A DNA stretch of 55,321 bases from Rhodospirillales bacterium (lineage in GTDB: Bacteria > Pseudomonadota > Alphaproteobacteria > Rhodospirillales > JAPHRK01). Of the stretch, positions 29,199-38,425 are shown piece after piece. Position numbers and translations under genes: made by a program. The stretch lies in NCBI GenBank assembly GCA_026196105.1, contig JAPHRK010000045.1:1-55321 (forward strand), read 5' to 3'. A model generated the notes under the pieces. The model was not told the origin of the DNA, did not search any database, and saw only the letters and a program-made list of their open reading frames with translations. Every line of letters starts with the position of its first letter. Positions within the stretch are counted from its first letter, which is position 1.

Positions 29199-30428
29199 AT
29201 GCCTAAAGGAAACAAAATTACGTTTGTCGGCCATTTAGGAATTGAGTTGGCGGCTCGTTTAGACCTCCCCCTTGGCAGGCCGAAGGCCTATGCGCTTTTT
29301 GCTCATTGTTTCACATGCTCAAAGGATATTTTCGCTGCAGCCCGTGTGAGTGCCGGGTTAGCTGAAAAAGGTATAGCTGTACTGCGCTTTGACTTTACAG
29401 GCTTGGGTCATAGTGAAGGTGAATTCGCCAATACGAATTTTACGTCCAATGTTGGCGACTTAGTTTCTGCAGCTAAATGGTTGCAGGAAAACTATCAATC
29501 TCCATCTATCTTGGTTGGCCACAGCCTTGGTGGTGCGGCAGTTCTGGCTGCTGCTAGAGATATTCAAGGTGTAAAAGCCGTTGCCACAATTGGCGCCCCT
29601 TTTGACCCTGCCCATGTGTCCCATAATTTTTCTGATTCTATCGAAAAGGTAAACGAAGAGGGAGAGGCTGAAGTAAGCCTCGGGGGACGCTCTTTTGTCA
29701 TTACAAAACAATTCTTGGATGATATTTCCAGCCAAAACCAAAAAGAACGCATCGCCAATTTAAAAAAAGCTTTATTGGTATTCCACTCTCCAACGGACAA
29801 TGTTGTTGGGGTTGAAAATGCATCAGAAATTTATGGTGCAGCTAAACATCCTAAAAGCTTCGTATCTTTAGATAATGCCGATCATCTGCTGAGCAAAAAA
29901 CGAGATGCCGTTTATGTTTCAGAAGTAATCTCCGCATGGGCGACGCGATATATTGAGGATAATATAAACGCAATTGTCCCTCCGAAATCTTCACAAGGCC
30001 AAGTGAGTGTTCAGGAAACTCGAGAGGGTAAATTCACACAAATCATATCCGTAGGAGGGAAGCATTCTCTTCGGGCAGATGAACCCATAAGTTATGGAGG
30101 AAACGATACTGGCCCAACCCCTTATGATTATCTCCTCTCAGGGTTAGGGGCATGTACGACCATGACGATGCGTATGTATGCAGACCGTAAAGGTATTCCT
30201 TTAGAACGGGCAACGGTTACCTTACAGCACCAAAAAATTTATGCGGAAGATTGTGATGCCTGTGAAACCACAGAGGGAAAGGTTGATCAAATAACCCGCG
30301 TAATTAACTTAGAAGGCGAGCTTACTCCGGAACAACGGCAGTCTCTTCTGGATATTTCAGAAAAATGCCCTGTGCATAGAACCTTACATTCTGAGGTAGA
30401 AGTAAAAAGTACCCTGAAAGATAATTAA
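29199..30428 (+). CDS. Alpha/beta hydrolase-OsmC fusion protein
   Basis: Two-domain protein. Residues 1-255 form an alpha/beta hydrolase with nucleophile S109 (GHSLGG), acid D200 (SPTDNVVG) and base H229 (NADHLL). Residues 270-405 form an OsmC/Ohr-like peroxidase domain with both thiol positions, C319 (LGACTTM) and C390 (EKCPVHRT). OsmC proteins reduce organic hydroperoxides, so this bifunctional family may cleave an ester and detoxify a peroxide; the substrate is unknown. The 409-aa length matches known bacterial fusions. Additional Cys residues occur at 37, 40, 352 and 355. It follows the YbjQ gene by 65 bp and may be cotranscribed. Confidence 0.92.
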   Translation: MPKGNKITFVGHLGIELAARLDLPLGRPKAYALFAHCFTCSKDIFAAARVSAGLAEKGIAVLRFDFTGLGHSEGEFANTNFTSNVGDLVSAAKWLQENYQSPSILVGHSLGGAAVLAAARDIQGVKAVATIGAPFDPAHVSHNFSDSIEKVNEEGEAEVSLGGRSFVITKQFLDDISSQNQKERIANLKKALLVFHSPTDNVVGVENASEIYGAAKHPKSFVSLDNADHLLSKKRDAVYVSEVISAWATRYIEDNINAIVPPKSSQGQVSVQETREGKFTQIISVGGKHSLRADEPISYGGNDTGPTPYDYLLSGLGACTTMTMRMYADRKGIPLERATVTLQHQKIYAEDCDACETTEGKVDQITRVINLEGELTPEQRQSLLDISEKCPVHRTLHSEVEVKSTLKDN

Positions 30429-30433
30429 GGCGT

Positions 30434-31375
30434 TTAAGCTTGCTTAGAGAGGGTTCCTTTAAGTTTCTTCCAGGGACGGCCATCAATAGCAGCCAAGCCA
30501 AACCCAATAATTGCCATGCCGACAAAATGTTTAAGTTCGAGTACTTCATTTAGGATGAAGGTGCCGAGCAAAATGGCGCTGACAGGGATAAGAAAAGTCA
30601 CCAACATAATATTAGTGGCACCCGCCGATCCCAGAATTCTGAAAAAGAGAATATAGGCTAGCACTGTTGCAAATATTACTAGGCCAGCAATAGCTCCAAT
30701 AGCGGCCAGGCTCGGCATAGCAAGGGTCCAAGGCTGATCAAAAATTAAGACGATTGGAATTAATATTAGGGTGGAGGCAGTAACCTGTCCTGTTGCCGTG
30801 GCAATAGTGGATATACCCATAGCCCTAAAGCGCCGCCCATAGACCCCGCTAAAGCCATAGGACAAAGCTGCGCCTAGGCAGGCAAGTTGGGCATAAAAGT
30901 TATTCCCGATGTCGTTAAAAACATCTCCGCCAATTAAAACCGTTATGCCGGTAAAGCCCAAAATAACGCCGAGAAATCGTCCTTTGGTGATTTTCTCATC
31001 ATCAGTTAGAAAGTGGGCAACAATCACAGCAAATAAAGGTGTCGTTGCGTTTAAAATTGAAGCTAACCCAGAAGCAATATAAGTTTGCCCCCAAAGTATA
31101 AGGCTAAAAGGGAGGACATTTTGTAATATCCCGATGCCAAAAAAAGCTTGCCACACCTTCCCAGAAGTTGGCATCTGGCGCCCGGTTAACCGCATGAATA
31201 TGTAGAGTAATATGGCGGCAAAGCCGACCCTACAGAGCACAATTGTCAATGGAGGGAGCTCTTTGATGGCAATCCCATTAAAGAAAAATGATCCCCCCCA
31301 CAAAAGGGAGAGAGCAATTAACATTCCCCACTCTAAGGGTGTCATGGTCATGTTGATTTTAGGGGGGTGGGACAT
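30434..31375 (-). CDS. EamA/DMT family transporter
   Basis: Inner-membrane carrier of the drug/metabolite transporter superfamily with ten predicted helices in two EamA repeats (about 13-140 and 155-300). The usual motifs are near the start (LLWGGSFFFNGIAI) and in the first repeat's end (LNATTPLFAVIVAHFL). At 313 aa it is typical. Substrates of this family range over amino acids, nucleosides and drugs and cannot be told here. It is convergent with the hydrolase-OsmC gene, 5 bp apart. Confidence 0.9.
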   Translation of the reverse strand: MSHPPKINMTMTPLEWGMLIALSLLWGGSFFFNGIAIKELPPLTIVLCRVGFAAILLYIFMRLTGRQMPTSGKVWQAFFGIGILQNVLPFSLILWGQTYIASGLASILNATTPLFAVIVAHFLTDDEKITKGRFLGVILGFTGITVLIGGDVFNDIGNNFYAQLACLGAALSYGFSGVYGRRFRAMGISTIATATGQVTASTLILIPIVLIFDQPWTLAMPSLAAIGAIAGLVIFATVLAYILFFRILGSAGATNIMLVTFLIPVSAILLGTFILNEVLELKHFVGMAIIGFGLAAIDGRPWKKLKGTLSKQA

Positions 31376-31635
31376 TTAAAGGCCTTTTTAGTCAAATTAT
31401 GCGATGAGTTGTAACAGACCATGGATAAGTTGACCATTTCCATCCGGTTCTGGTGTTCTTATTTTATAAAGTTGAACAGCATATATTTGATTTATTCCAG
31501 AAAATGGTCTATAAACAACTTCGAAGGTTAAGTCCTTCAATTCCAGAAACGGCAAACCAGTGGAAATGCTGGGGCGCAAAAGAATCGGCCTAAGGCTCTT
31601 AAAGCTAAGGTTGCGATCTGCCAAAGGATAAAGTT
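31376..31635. other. Divergent gap with a marginal 75-codon open frame
   Basis: This 260-bp gap separates divergent genes. The minus strand contains an open frame (31397-31624) beginning with TTG, whose product would end PEPDGNGQLIHGLLQLIA. It has no convincing ribosome binding site and I do not call it as a gene. On the plus strand AAAGGA precedes the next gene's ATG. No RNA gene or clear promoter was seen. Confidence 0.35.
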
Positions 31636-32694
31636 ATGCAAGAGACCCTTTCAGGACCAAACCACGAGTCCACCTCCCAAAAACCTGCTTTAACTCACAC
31701 TTATTCACCTGATTCATGGCCTAAAACTTATGAAGGCGTTGTCGATTGGGAGAAAGTGTTTGAGCACCCTGAAGCAGGATTTATTCCTTGCATAAAGAAT
31801 GCACAAGACCCTGCAAGCTTAAAAACAGCCGTCCTCACGACCATAGAAAAGCTTTTCACCCGGAAGGGGGATAAGGAAGAAATTCTTGGGTTTGTGACTG
31901 ACTTAGAAAATATTTTTGCTAACTGTGATTTCGTAGAAACGCGCAGTGCTGTGATTGTTCTGTTGCGTAATATCAAAGAGCACCGCATTCAAAAATGTGA
32001 TGAGTATCTCCTTAATAAGCATATGGATGAAGCCCAGGAACGTCGAACCAATAAAAAGGACGGCAATGGCTTAAGTCTGGCACCTTTCAAGTTCGTCAAA
32101 CTCACCCCGCAAGAAACCGGAGTCATGTTTGGTAGTTTCACCTTCGCCATTGCTGCATGTGTCATGGGTCTTATCGCTTTAGTTGGCTTTGACAGCTTCC
32201 TCGGTCTTTTTACGGCTGAAAATTCAACGCCCCAAGTGAAGCATATACAAGCAGAAGAAGTTGGTACCGCCCCGAAGCAGGGTGTTATGGACAAGGTGAC
32301 CATAGCCAAGCCGCAAGCAGAGTTACCCAAAGACGTGGGTTATAGTTATAAAATCAAAGCGCCAGCCATATACCTAACGGTTAAGCCAGATGGTAGACGC
32401 TCTTACAGAACCCTCTACCAACCAACGATTTTTCTGATTAATGATGAAGAAAAGACAACACTGTGCCGCAACTGGCCCATGGTTCTCGATGCCCTTAACC
32501 AAGTACTTTACCGAGTCCATCCAAAGCAAGAAGAGGCATCAGAGCAACACTTAACCCGGGCTAATCGTTTGGCGGCAAAAGTGATCAACCGGACCATTGG
32601 ATTAGATACCGTAACCTGGGTGTCCTATAAACCAACAGACGAGCATAACGCAGCAGTAGATTCCGCTCGGATATGTCGCGTTGTTAAGGCATAA
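31636..32694 (+). CDS. Uncharacterised single-pass membrane protein
   Basis: No family recognised. The first 150 residues are soluble and helical (VVDWEKVFEHPEAGF, then helices at about 62-75, 82-95 and 103-135). One strong transmembrane helix lies at about 163-193 (MFGSFTFAIAACVMGLIALVGF). The remaining 160 residues contain a beta-rich part (YSYKIKAPAIYLTVKPDGRR) and a helix with Cys at 275 and 347. With one internal helix the two soluble parts should lie on opposite sides of the membrane. AAAGGA about 7 nt before the ATG supports the start. It stands alone, convergent with uvrB by 5 bp. Confidence 0.78.
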   Translation: MQETLSGPNHESTSQKPALTHTYSPDSWPKTYEGVVDWEKVFEHPEAGFIPCIKNAQDPASLKTAVLTTIEKLFTRKGDKEEILGFVTDLENIFANCDFVETRSAVIVLLRNIKEHRIQKCDEYLLNKHMDEAQERRTNKKDGNGLSLAPFKFVKLTPQETGVMFGSFTFAIAACVMGLIALVGFDSFLGLFTAENSTPQVKHIQAEEVGTAPKQGVMDKVTIAKPQAELPKDVGYSYKIKAPAIYLTVKPDGRRSYRTLYQPTIFLINDEEKTTLCRNWPMVLDALNQVLYRVHPKQEEASEQHLTRANRLAAKVINRTIGLDTVTWVSYKPTDEHNAAVDSARICRVVKA

Positions 32695-32699
32695 GCGTA

Positions 32700-34844
32700 T
32701 TATTTTCGCCTCGATTTAGCTTTCAGCATACGCTTTGATTTACCTTTGACGGCCCCAAATTTTTGCGCAGTTCGTGGTGGGGCTCCAGGTCGGGCCAAGC
32801 CAAGGTCGACAGCCTCAAGGCGCTTGATCTCATCACGCAACCGAGCGGCTTCTTCAAATTCAAGGTTAGCTGCGGCTTCTTTCATTTGTTTATCGAGGTC
32901 GGCAAGGTGGGCGGTGAGGTTATGGCCCACCATCTCATTGCCGCTGGCCATGCCAAGATCGACCGTGACGTAATCCTGCTCATATACCGAGCCCAAAGCA
33001 TCTGAAATACCTTTTTTGACGCTTTCAGGCGTAATGCCGTTGGCGATGTTATAGGCCTGTTGTTTTTCCCGTCGCCGATTGGTTTCGCTTAAGGCATAGT
33101 CAAGAGACTCGGTCATACGATCAGCATAAAGCAAAACCCGACCATTCAAATTTCTTGCTGCCCGACCAATAGTCTGCACTAAAGAACGTTTAGAGCGCAA
33201 AAAACCTTCTTTATCGGCATCAAGAATAGCCACTAAAGAACATTCAGGGATGTCTAAGCCCTCGCGCAGTAGGTTAATGCCAACCAATACATCAAAAGCC
33301 CCAAGGCGCAAATCACGGATAATTTCGATGCGCTCCAAGGTATCAATATCGGAATGCATATAACGCACCCGAACCCCTTGTTGGTGCATATAGTCTGTGA
33401 GGTCTTCTGCCATGCGTTTGGTCAGGACAGTGACCAGCGAGCGTTCCCCTTTAAGGGCAGCATCCTTTACCTCTTTGAGCAGGTCATCAACTTGGGTTTC
33501 TACAGGGCGTATTTCACATAAGGGATCGATCAAACCAGTTGGGCGAACGACCTGCTCGACAAAAACTCCCCCGGTGCGGTCCATTTCCCAATTTCCTGGT
33601 GTCGCAGAAACGAAAATAGATTGGGGCCGCATATGGTCCCATTCTTCAAATTTGAGGGGCCGGTTGTCTTTACATGAAGGAAGGCGAAAACCAAATTCTG
33701 CCAGGGTGCTTTTGCGATTAAAATCGCCTCGATACATACCACCGATTTGTGGCACGGAGACATGGCTTTCATCGACAATGATTAAAGCGTTTTCAGGGAG
33801 ATATTCAAAAAGAGTTGGTGGTGGGTCGCCAGGATTTCGTCCGGTCAGGTAGCGGGAGTAGTTTTCAATCCCTTTGCAAAAACCCGTGGACTCCAGCATT
33901 TCTAAATCAAAGCGGGTGCGTTCTTCTATACGTTGCGCCTCAATCAGTTTCCCCTCCGCCTGAAAAACTTCTACCTGTTCTTTCATCTCCTGCTTAATTT
34001 TACCGAGGGCCTGTTGCAGGGTTGGCCGCGGGGTGACGTAGTGGCTGTTGGGGTAAACGGTGACTTCAGGAATGGGCGCAATCTTCTCCCCGGTCAGAGG
34101 GTCAATCTCGCGGATATCTTCAATATCATCACCAAACAAACTAATGCGCAAAGCCCGGTCTTCACAGTGAGCCGGGAAGATTTCAACAATATCGCCGCGC
34201 ACCCGAAAGGTCCCTCGGTGAAAGTCAGTGTCATTGCGTTGGTACTGCATCTCAACCAGCTTCTTGACCATATCTTTGCGGTCCATCACCTCGCCAGTTT
34301 TAATCTTGAGCACCATTTTAGAGTAGGTTTCGACCGCACCGATACCGTAGATGCAGGAAACCGAGGCGACGATAATGACGTCGTTGCGCTCCAACAAAGC
34401 GCGCGTTGCAGAGTGGCGCATACGGTCGATCTGCTCGTTTATAGCGCTGTCTTTCTCGATGTAAACATCGCTGCGGGGAATATAGGCTTCTGGCTGGTAG
34501 TAATCATAAAAGGAGACGAAATACTCAACAGCATTCTCTGGGAAAAACTCTTTCATTTCTCCATAAAGCTGGGCGGCAAGGGTTTTGTTGGGTGCGAGAA
34601 CCAAGGTGGGGCGTTGGAGCTTTTGGGTGACCTGAGCCACCGTAAAGGTCTTCCCCGATCCAGTAACGCCAAGCAAAACTTGATCCTTTTCTCCTTCTTC
34701 CAAACCCTTGACCAATTCCTCAATCGCGGCAGGCTGATCCCCTGCAGGCTGAAATTCTGACACCAATTTAAACGGTATCTTACTTTCCAGGGCTGGGCGC
34801 TTTTCAGGAATAAATATTTCTGGATTTACGGGTGCGTCGGTCAT
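32700..34844 (-). CDS. uvrB: Excinuclease ABC subunit UvrB
   Basis: Damage-verification helicase of nucleotide excision repair. It has Walker A GVTGSGKT (59-66), the tyrosine-rich beta-hairpin ([14 protein letters not shown] near 113-126), the DESH box ([12 protein letters not shown]), motif [11 protein letters not shown] and the C-terminal UVR domain ([20 protein letters not shown]) that contacts UvrC. Its basic tail ([12 protein letters not shown]) is usual for alphaproteobacteria. Length 714 aa, complete. Transcribed alone; SOS control is common in the family but I saw no clear LexA box. Confidence 0.97.
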   Translation of the reverse strand: MTDAPVNPEIFIPEKRPALESKIPFKLVSEFQPAGDQPAAIEELVKGLEEGEKDQVLLGVTGSGKTFTVAQVTQKLQRPTLVLAPNKTLAAQLYGEMKEFFPENAVEYFVSFYDYYQPEAYIPRSDVYIEKDSAINEQIDRMRHSATRALLERNDVIIVASVSCIYGIGAVETYSKMVLKIKTGEVMDRKDMVKKLVEMQYQRNDTDFHRGTFRVRGDIVEIFPAHCEDRALRISLFGDDIEDIREIDPLTGEKIAPIPEVTVYPNSHYVTPRPTLQQALGKIKQEMKEQVEVFQAEGKLIEAQRIEERTRFDLEMLESTGFCKGIENYSRYLTGRNPGDPPPTLFEYLPENALIIVDESHVSVPQIGGMYRGDFNRKSTLAEFGFRLPSCKDNRPLKFEEWDHMRPQSIFVSATPGNWEMDRTGGVFVEQVVRPTGLIDPLCEIRPVETQVDDLLKEVKDAALKGERSLVTVLTKRMAEDLTDYMHQQGVRVRYMHSDIDTLERIEIIRDLRLGAFDVLVGINLLREGLDIPECSLVAILDADKEGFLRSKRSLVQTIGRAARNLNGRVLLYADRMTESLDYALSETNRRREKQQAYNIANGITPESVKKGISDALGSVYEQDYVTVDLGMASGNEMVGHNLTAHLADLDKQMKEAAANLEFEEAARLRDEIKRLEAVDLGLARPGAPPRTAQKFGAVKGKSKRMLKAKSRRK

Positions 34845-34984
34845 GGGAGAACGGGGTGCCTTTTTTAAAGGATATCATGGAGAGTACAAAGATAGTTCGT
34901 GAATTGTTCTTATGCAAGAAAGGATGGTGGAAATCCTAAAATTGTCTACACTCGCTGAAATAATGAAACTTGAGGAGAATATTC

Positions 34985-36391
34985 GTGGCTGAAGGACTTC
35001 GGAGCAAATTTACGCGATTTCTGACTCGGAGAGATGAAGGAAAGCGAGAAGATGAAATTCTTGCTGAGGCAAATCAATATCTCATTGAGGCCATGGAGGA
35101 AGATAAGCGCCAGGGTTTAGCTTTGGCGGTCAAAGCGCGTTGGATGGCTTTAGCCGTAATTGCGCCTTTGCTGATCGTTGTAAACCCCAACTGGGATGTG
35201 CTCTATTACCAAGCGTCCCTTTTGGGCTTTGCAGCGATTGGCTGGGCCCAGCTTCAGGTTGGTCGGCTTGGGCAATCTCGTCGTGAGCTGCTGCTTATCT
35301 TAGCTGATATGGTGCTGTTGACGGTCGTTTTGATCATGCCTAATCCTTTCCTCACAGAAGATTGGCCCACGGCAGTAACCTATGAATTTGGAGGTTTCCT
35401 CTACTTTTTTGTCCTCCTAGCAGGCTCGACGATGGCTTATTCCTGGCGGACCACTGTTGCCTTTGGAGTCTGGGGGGCGGGCATTTGGATTGTTGGTTTA
35501 ATTGCGGTTCTCCTGTTTGGTCGGGAAATCCCGGAATTGTCCCAAGGCATGGCGACTTTGTTTGAGGGGAGGGAGCGTATATTATTTATGCTCGATCCCA
35601 ACGATCCCAAAGTTGCCGCGCGTATCCAAGAAGTTGTTATTCTTATTGTTGTTGCGGCGATCTTGGCGCTTAATGGTTGGCGCAATAACCAGATGTTGCT
35701 CAAGCAAGCCCAATCCGCCCGTGAACGGGGCAACCTCGCCCGACATTTCCCGCCCAACATTGTTGACCAAATTGCGGACCGGGATCAGCCCTTAGGCGAA
35801 GTGCGCTCCCAACAAGTGGCGATTATGTTCACCGATATTGTCGGTTTTACCGCCATGGCAGAACAAGGCGATCCTAATGAGACGGTTGCTTTGTTGCGTC
35901 ATTACCACGGCCTGATGGAAGAGGCGGTTTTTAATAACAAAGGGACACTCGATAAGTTCTTGGGTGATGGCATTATGGCAACTTTTGGCACCCCTAGTGC
36001 TACGGCTGATGATCCCATCAACGCATTAGCCTGCGCCTGTGAAATGACCAAACTGATGGATGCGTGGAACGAGCAACGCCAAGCTGAGGGCAAACCACCC
36101 GTCAAAATCTCCATCGGTGTTCACTATGGTGATGTCGTCCTTGGCGATATTGGCTCCGCCCGAAGGCTAGAGTTCGCCACCTTAGGTGATGCGGTCAATG
36201 TGGCAAGCCGCCTGGAATCCATGACCCGAGAACTTAAAACCCGTGTTGTGATTAGCGAGCCGTTGGTTGCGGCGATTAAGGCGGTCAAAGGAGAGGAGGC
36301 CATTGAAATTCTAGCCGATTGGAACGCTGGCGAAGAACACCACGTCCGAGGCCGCGATCAACATGTGAAGATCTGGACACGGGCGGAATGA
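34985..36391 (+). CDS. Membrane-bound class III adenylate/guanylate cyclase
   Basis: The N-terminal half has about six transmembrane helices (between residues 55 and 235). A short linker and a complete class III cyclase domain follow. Metal-binding Asp residues are in MFTDIVGF (D284) and FLGDGIMATFG (D328). The purine-selecting Lys is in LDKFLGDG, and the transition-state residues are in LGDAVNVASRLE. This keeps all catalytic residues, so the protein should make cAMP; the Lys points to ATP rather than GTP. The start is GTG at 34985, which has GAGGAG 7 nt upstream, giving 468 aa. A TTG 5 codons earlier lies inside that ribosome binding site. No receptor or effector gene is adjacent. Confidence 0.92.
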   Translation: MAEGLRSKFTRFLTRRDEGKREDEILAEANQYLIEAMEEDKRQGLALAVKARWMALAVIAPLLIVVNPNWDVLYYQASLLGFAAIGWAQLQVGRLGQSRRELLLILADMVLLTVVLIMPNPFLTEDWPTAVTYEFGGFLYFFVLLAGSTMAYSWRTTVAFGVWGAGIWIVGLIAVLLFGREIPELSQGMATLFEGRERILFMLDPNDPKVAARIQEVVILIVVAAILALNGWRNNQMLLKQAQSARERGNLARHFPPNIVDQIADRDQPLGEVRSQQVAIMFTDIVGFTAMAEQGDPNETVALLRHYHGLMEEAVFNNKGTLDKFLGDGIMATFGTPSATADDPINALACACEMTKLMDAWNEQRQAEGKPPVKISIGVHYGDVVLGDIGSARRLEFATLGDAVNVASRLESMTRELKTRVVISEPLVAAIKAVKGEEAIEILADWNAGEEHHVRGRDQHVKIWTRAE

Positions 36392-36446
36392 AAAATTAAT
36401 GGTACATTGGTTCACAAAAGATGCAGAACAGCCAATGGCAATTACG

Positions 36447-37223
36447 CTAGTTAGTTTTTTTTCGCTTTGTCATCATTTCTTTGAGAGCGATTCCTTTTTG
36501 AGGAATCACATAAAGTGAATCAATCAAATGCTCTAATATATTGATAGCAGTTTCTAACTCATTTTTGTGTGGTGCACGAAGTTGGTGAACAGCTTCGTTT
36601 CCAAGAAATCGATGGGTGTTTAATATTTCAGCGTGGTTTTTTGTAAGAATACCCTTTTCGTGTAATCCTTCAATTTTCCCATCTAAGTTCGAAGATCTCA
36701 CTGGTTTAGTTTCACCTTCATCGTTCTTGTGAAAAACGTTGCCCCCGTCAACTCCCTGCTCTGAACAAATACCCTCAATAAGTGTTCTTAAGCCTACCGC
36801 ACACAATATGAAGCTGCTGTTGTTGAAGCAATCGACTACTTCACTGTAAATACCTTTAAGATTTATAGGGACACTATCAAGTTTATCTCCGTTAAGTAAG
36901 TTGTTTGAACGGGGAGGATAAAATTTGTGATGAAGTACTGTTCCATAGTATGGATCATGCTCATCTTCAGAAAACCAATGTTCGCGCATGAAGCTAATAT
37001 CTTCACAACCCATGCACTGTAGGGTGAGGTACTCATTTGACCCATCTACGGTATGTTCACAAAGGTTGTCGTTAATCATTTCTCTCGCTACTACTTCACT
37101 AACGTAAATTCTTATTGATTTGAGAATGGTGTGATTTCTATCGGCCCCGCACTCATTGCAATAACTTTTAATTGCGCTCCCTTCTACATGACCATCAACT
37201 ATTTTTTTGGTTATTTCGCCCAT
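36447..37223 (-). CDS. DUF4145 domain protein with N-terminal zinc ribbon
   Basis: N-terminal CxxC pairs (C22/C25 in YCNECG, C70/C73 in QCMGC) suggest a zinc ribbon. The C-terminal DUF4145 domain (about 130-240) has the family pattern AVGLRTLIEGIC and HRFLGNEAVHQL, with a conserved histidine. The function is unknown. DUF4145 proteins are frequently found as accessory genes and sometimes beside restriction or defence genes, but no such neighbour is seen here. The gene is more AT-rich than its neighbours (TrkH, cyclase), suggesting recent acquisition. It is 258 aa and alone in its transcript. Confidence 0.82.
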   Translation of the reverse strand: MGEITKKIVDGHVEGSAIKSYCNECGADRNHTILKSIRIYVSEVVAREMINDNLCEHTVDGSNEYLTLQCMGCEDISFMREHWFSEDEHDPYYGTVLHHKFYPPRSNNLLNGDKLDSVPINLKGIYSEVVDCFNNSSFILCAVGLRTLIEGICSEQGVDGGNVFHKNDEGETKPVRSSNLDGKIEGLHEKGILTKNHAEILNTHRFLGNEAVHQLRAPHKNELETAINILEHLIDSLYVIPQKGIALKEMMTKRKKTN

Positions 37224-37268
37224 CGTATATACCCTAAAGTCATTTTTTGCTTGATATGATACGTGAAA

Positions 37269-38042
37269 TTACAAACAAGTCGACATCCCACCATCCACCG
37301 GAATGATTGTCCCCGTGACATAATCACTTGCCGCTGACCCCAAATACAGTGCCACCGCTGCCATGTCTTCTGGTTTGCCGATGCGTCCGGCGGGGACGCC
37401 TGCGATGATTTCGTCACCTTGGGTTTTGAGGGTTTCGGCCATCATGTGGCTTTGGAAGGGGCCAGGGGCGATGGCGTTTACGTTGATGTGATTGGGGGCG
37501 AGGTTTTTAGCCAGGGTTTTGGTTAGGTGGTGGACGGCGGCTTTACTGGCGGCGTAGGAGTAGACCTCCAGGTGTGGGGTGGTCATGCCATTGATGGAAC
37601 CTGTGGAGATGACTTTAGCCGGAGCTCCTGCTTTGCCCGCTTTTTTAAGCAAGGGCAGCATTTTTTGGGTGAGGAAGAAGACTGCTTTTATATTCACGTC
37701 CATCACCTTGTCCCAACCAGCCTCGGGGAAATCTTCAAAAGGGGCGGCCCAATTTGCTCCTGCATTGTTAACTAGGATGTCCAATTTGTCTTCAAGTTTG
37801 GCAAACTCACGAGCAACCCGTTCAATCTCGTCCACTTGTGACATGTCAGCTGGCAGGGTGCGGCAATCGTAGCCTTGCTTGTTAAATTCGTCGGCAACCT
37901 GCTGGCAAACCTCGGCTTTGCGCGAGGAAATATAAACTCTAGCGCCGTTTTCCAGGTACCCGCGCGCGATCATGTGACCAATGCCGCTGGAGCCGCCAGT
38001 GACGAATGCAACTTTGCCTTTTACCGAGAATAAATCTTTCAT
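37269..38042 (-). CDS. SDR family oxidoreductase
   Basis: Classical short-chain dehydrogenase/reductase with cofactor motif TGGSSGIG (about residues 14-21), NNAG, catalytic Ser in STGSINGM and the YSYAASKAA Tyr-Lys pair. It ends in VTGTIIPVDGGMS, all standard. The start is ATG at 38042 with AGGGGA just upstream, giving 257 aa. A longer open frame upstream runs into a repeat element and is not coding. The substrate cannot be told; relatives act on gluconate-like or keto substrates. The 5' side of the gene abuts a 264-bp inverted-repeat element, so its promoter may have been moved or replaced. Confidence 0.93.
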   Translation of the reverse strand: MKDLFSVKGKVAFVTGGSSGIGHMIARGYLENGARVYISSRKAEVCQQVADEFNKQGYDCRTLPADMSQVDEIERVAREFAKLEDKLDILVNNAGANWAAPFEDFPEAGWDKVMDVNIKAVFFLTQKMLPLLKKAGKAGAPAKVISTGSINGMTTPHLEVYSYAASKAAVHHLTKTLAKNLAPNHINVNAIAPGPFQSHMMAETLKTQGDEIIAGVPAGRIGKPEDMAAVALYLGSAASDYVTGTIIPVDGGMSTCL

Positions 38043-38052
38043 TTTGTCCCCT

Positions 38053-38316
38053 AGAGTAGTTTGTGAATAGGTGTATCCATTTGATGGAGGCGAGTGATCG
38101 TTTTGGGTAGGAGCGGTGTGCCGAGCGATGTGGTTCATCGTTCAAGCATCGCGACACCCTCCAAAACGTTCAGTTGCCCCACCGAAGGCCGGGTTCTTTT
38201 AAATTGTGGCTGCGTTACGCCGTTTGAACGATGCGCCGCATCGCTCTTCACAACTTGCCTAACCACAATTTAAAATAATCCCGGTCAAATGGGTACACCT
38301 ATTCACAAACTACTCT
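38053..38316. mobile_element. 264-bp element with 32-bp terminal inverted repeats and two internal hairpins (MITE-like)
   Basis: The ends are 38053-38084 and 38285-38316, inverted copies identical at 31 of 32 positions (beginning AGAGTAGTTTGTGAATAGG). Inside are two nested stem-loops: 38099-38168 (CGTTTTGG/CCAAAACG, then GGTGT/ACACC and GCGATG/CATCGC) and 38189-38284 (CCGGG...TTTTAAATTGTGG against its complement, about 20 bp). In addition 38123-38143 and 38226-38246 are inverted copies at 18 of 21 positions. There is no open frame of note, so it cannot move itself. No target duplication is obvious. The left end lies directly beside the ribosome binding site of the SDR gene. It could be a non-autonomous transposon derivative or a structured regulatory element. 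Confidence 0.7.
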
Positions 38317-38425
38317 TGCCTGTGGATTGTTTAAACCTTGATTTAATCATAGAAACCCTTTGTATTGTTGGTCAACTGATACCAAGCCTGCTTGGTACTT
38401 AACTTGCTCCTATCGAAAGTTTGCG

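Noticed and set aside
31397-31624. 75-codon minus-strand frame in the gap before the 352-aa protein
   Set aside because: Starts with TTG, no ribosome binding site and no known relative, though its composition is protein-like; kept only as a note on the gap.
33933-34760. 275-codon plus-strand frame within uvrB
   Set aside because: Antisense to the conserved helicase core of UvrB, which explains the sequence fully; a shadow frame.
38043-38138. Upstream extension of the SDR gene
   Set aside because: Runs into the terminal inverted repeat; the ATG at 38042 has a good Shine-Dalgarno and the standard SDR N-terminus.
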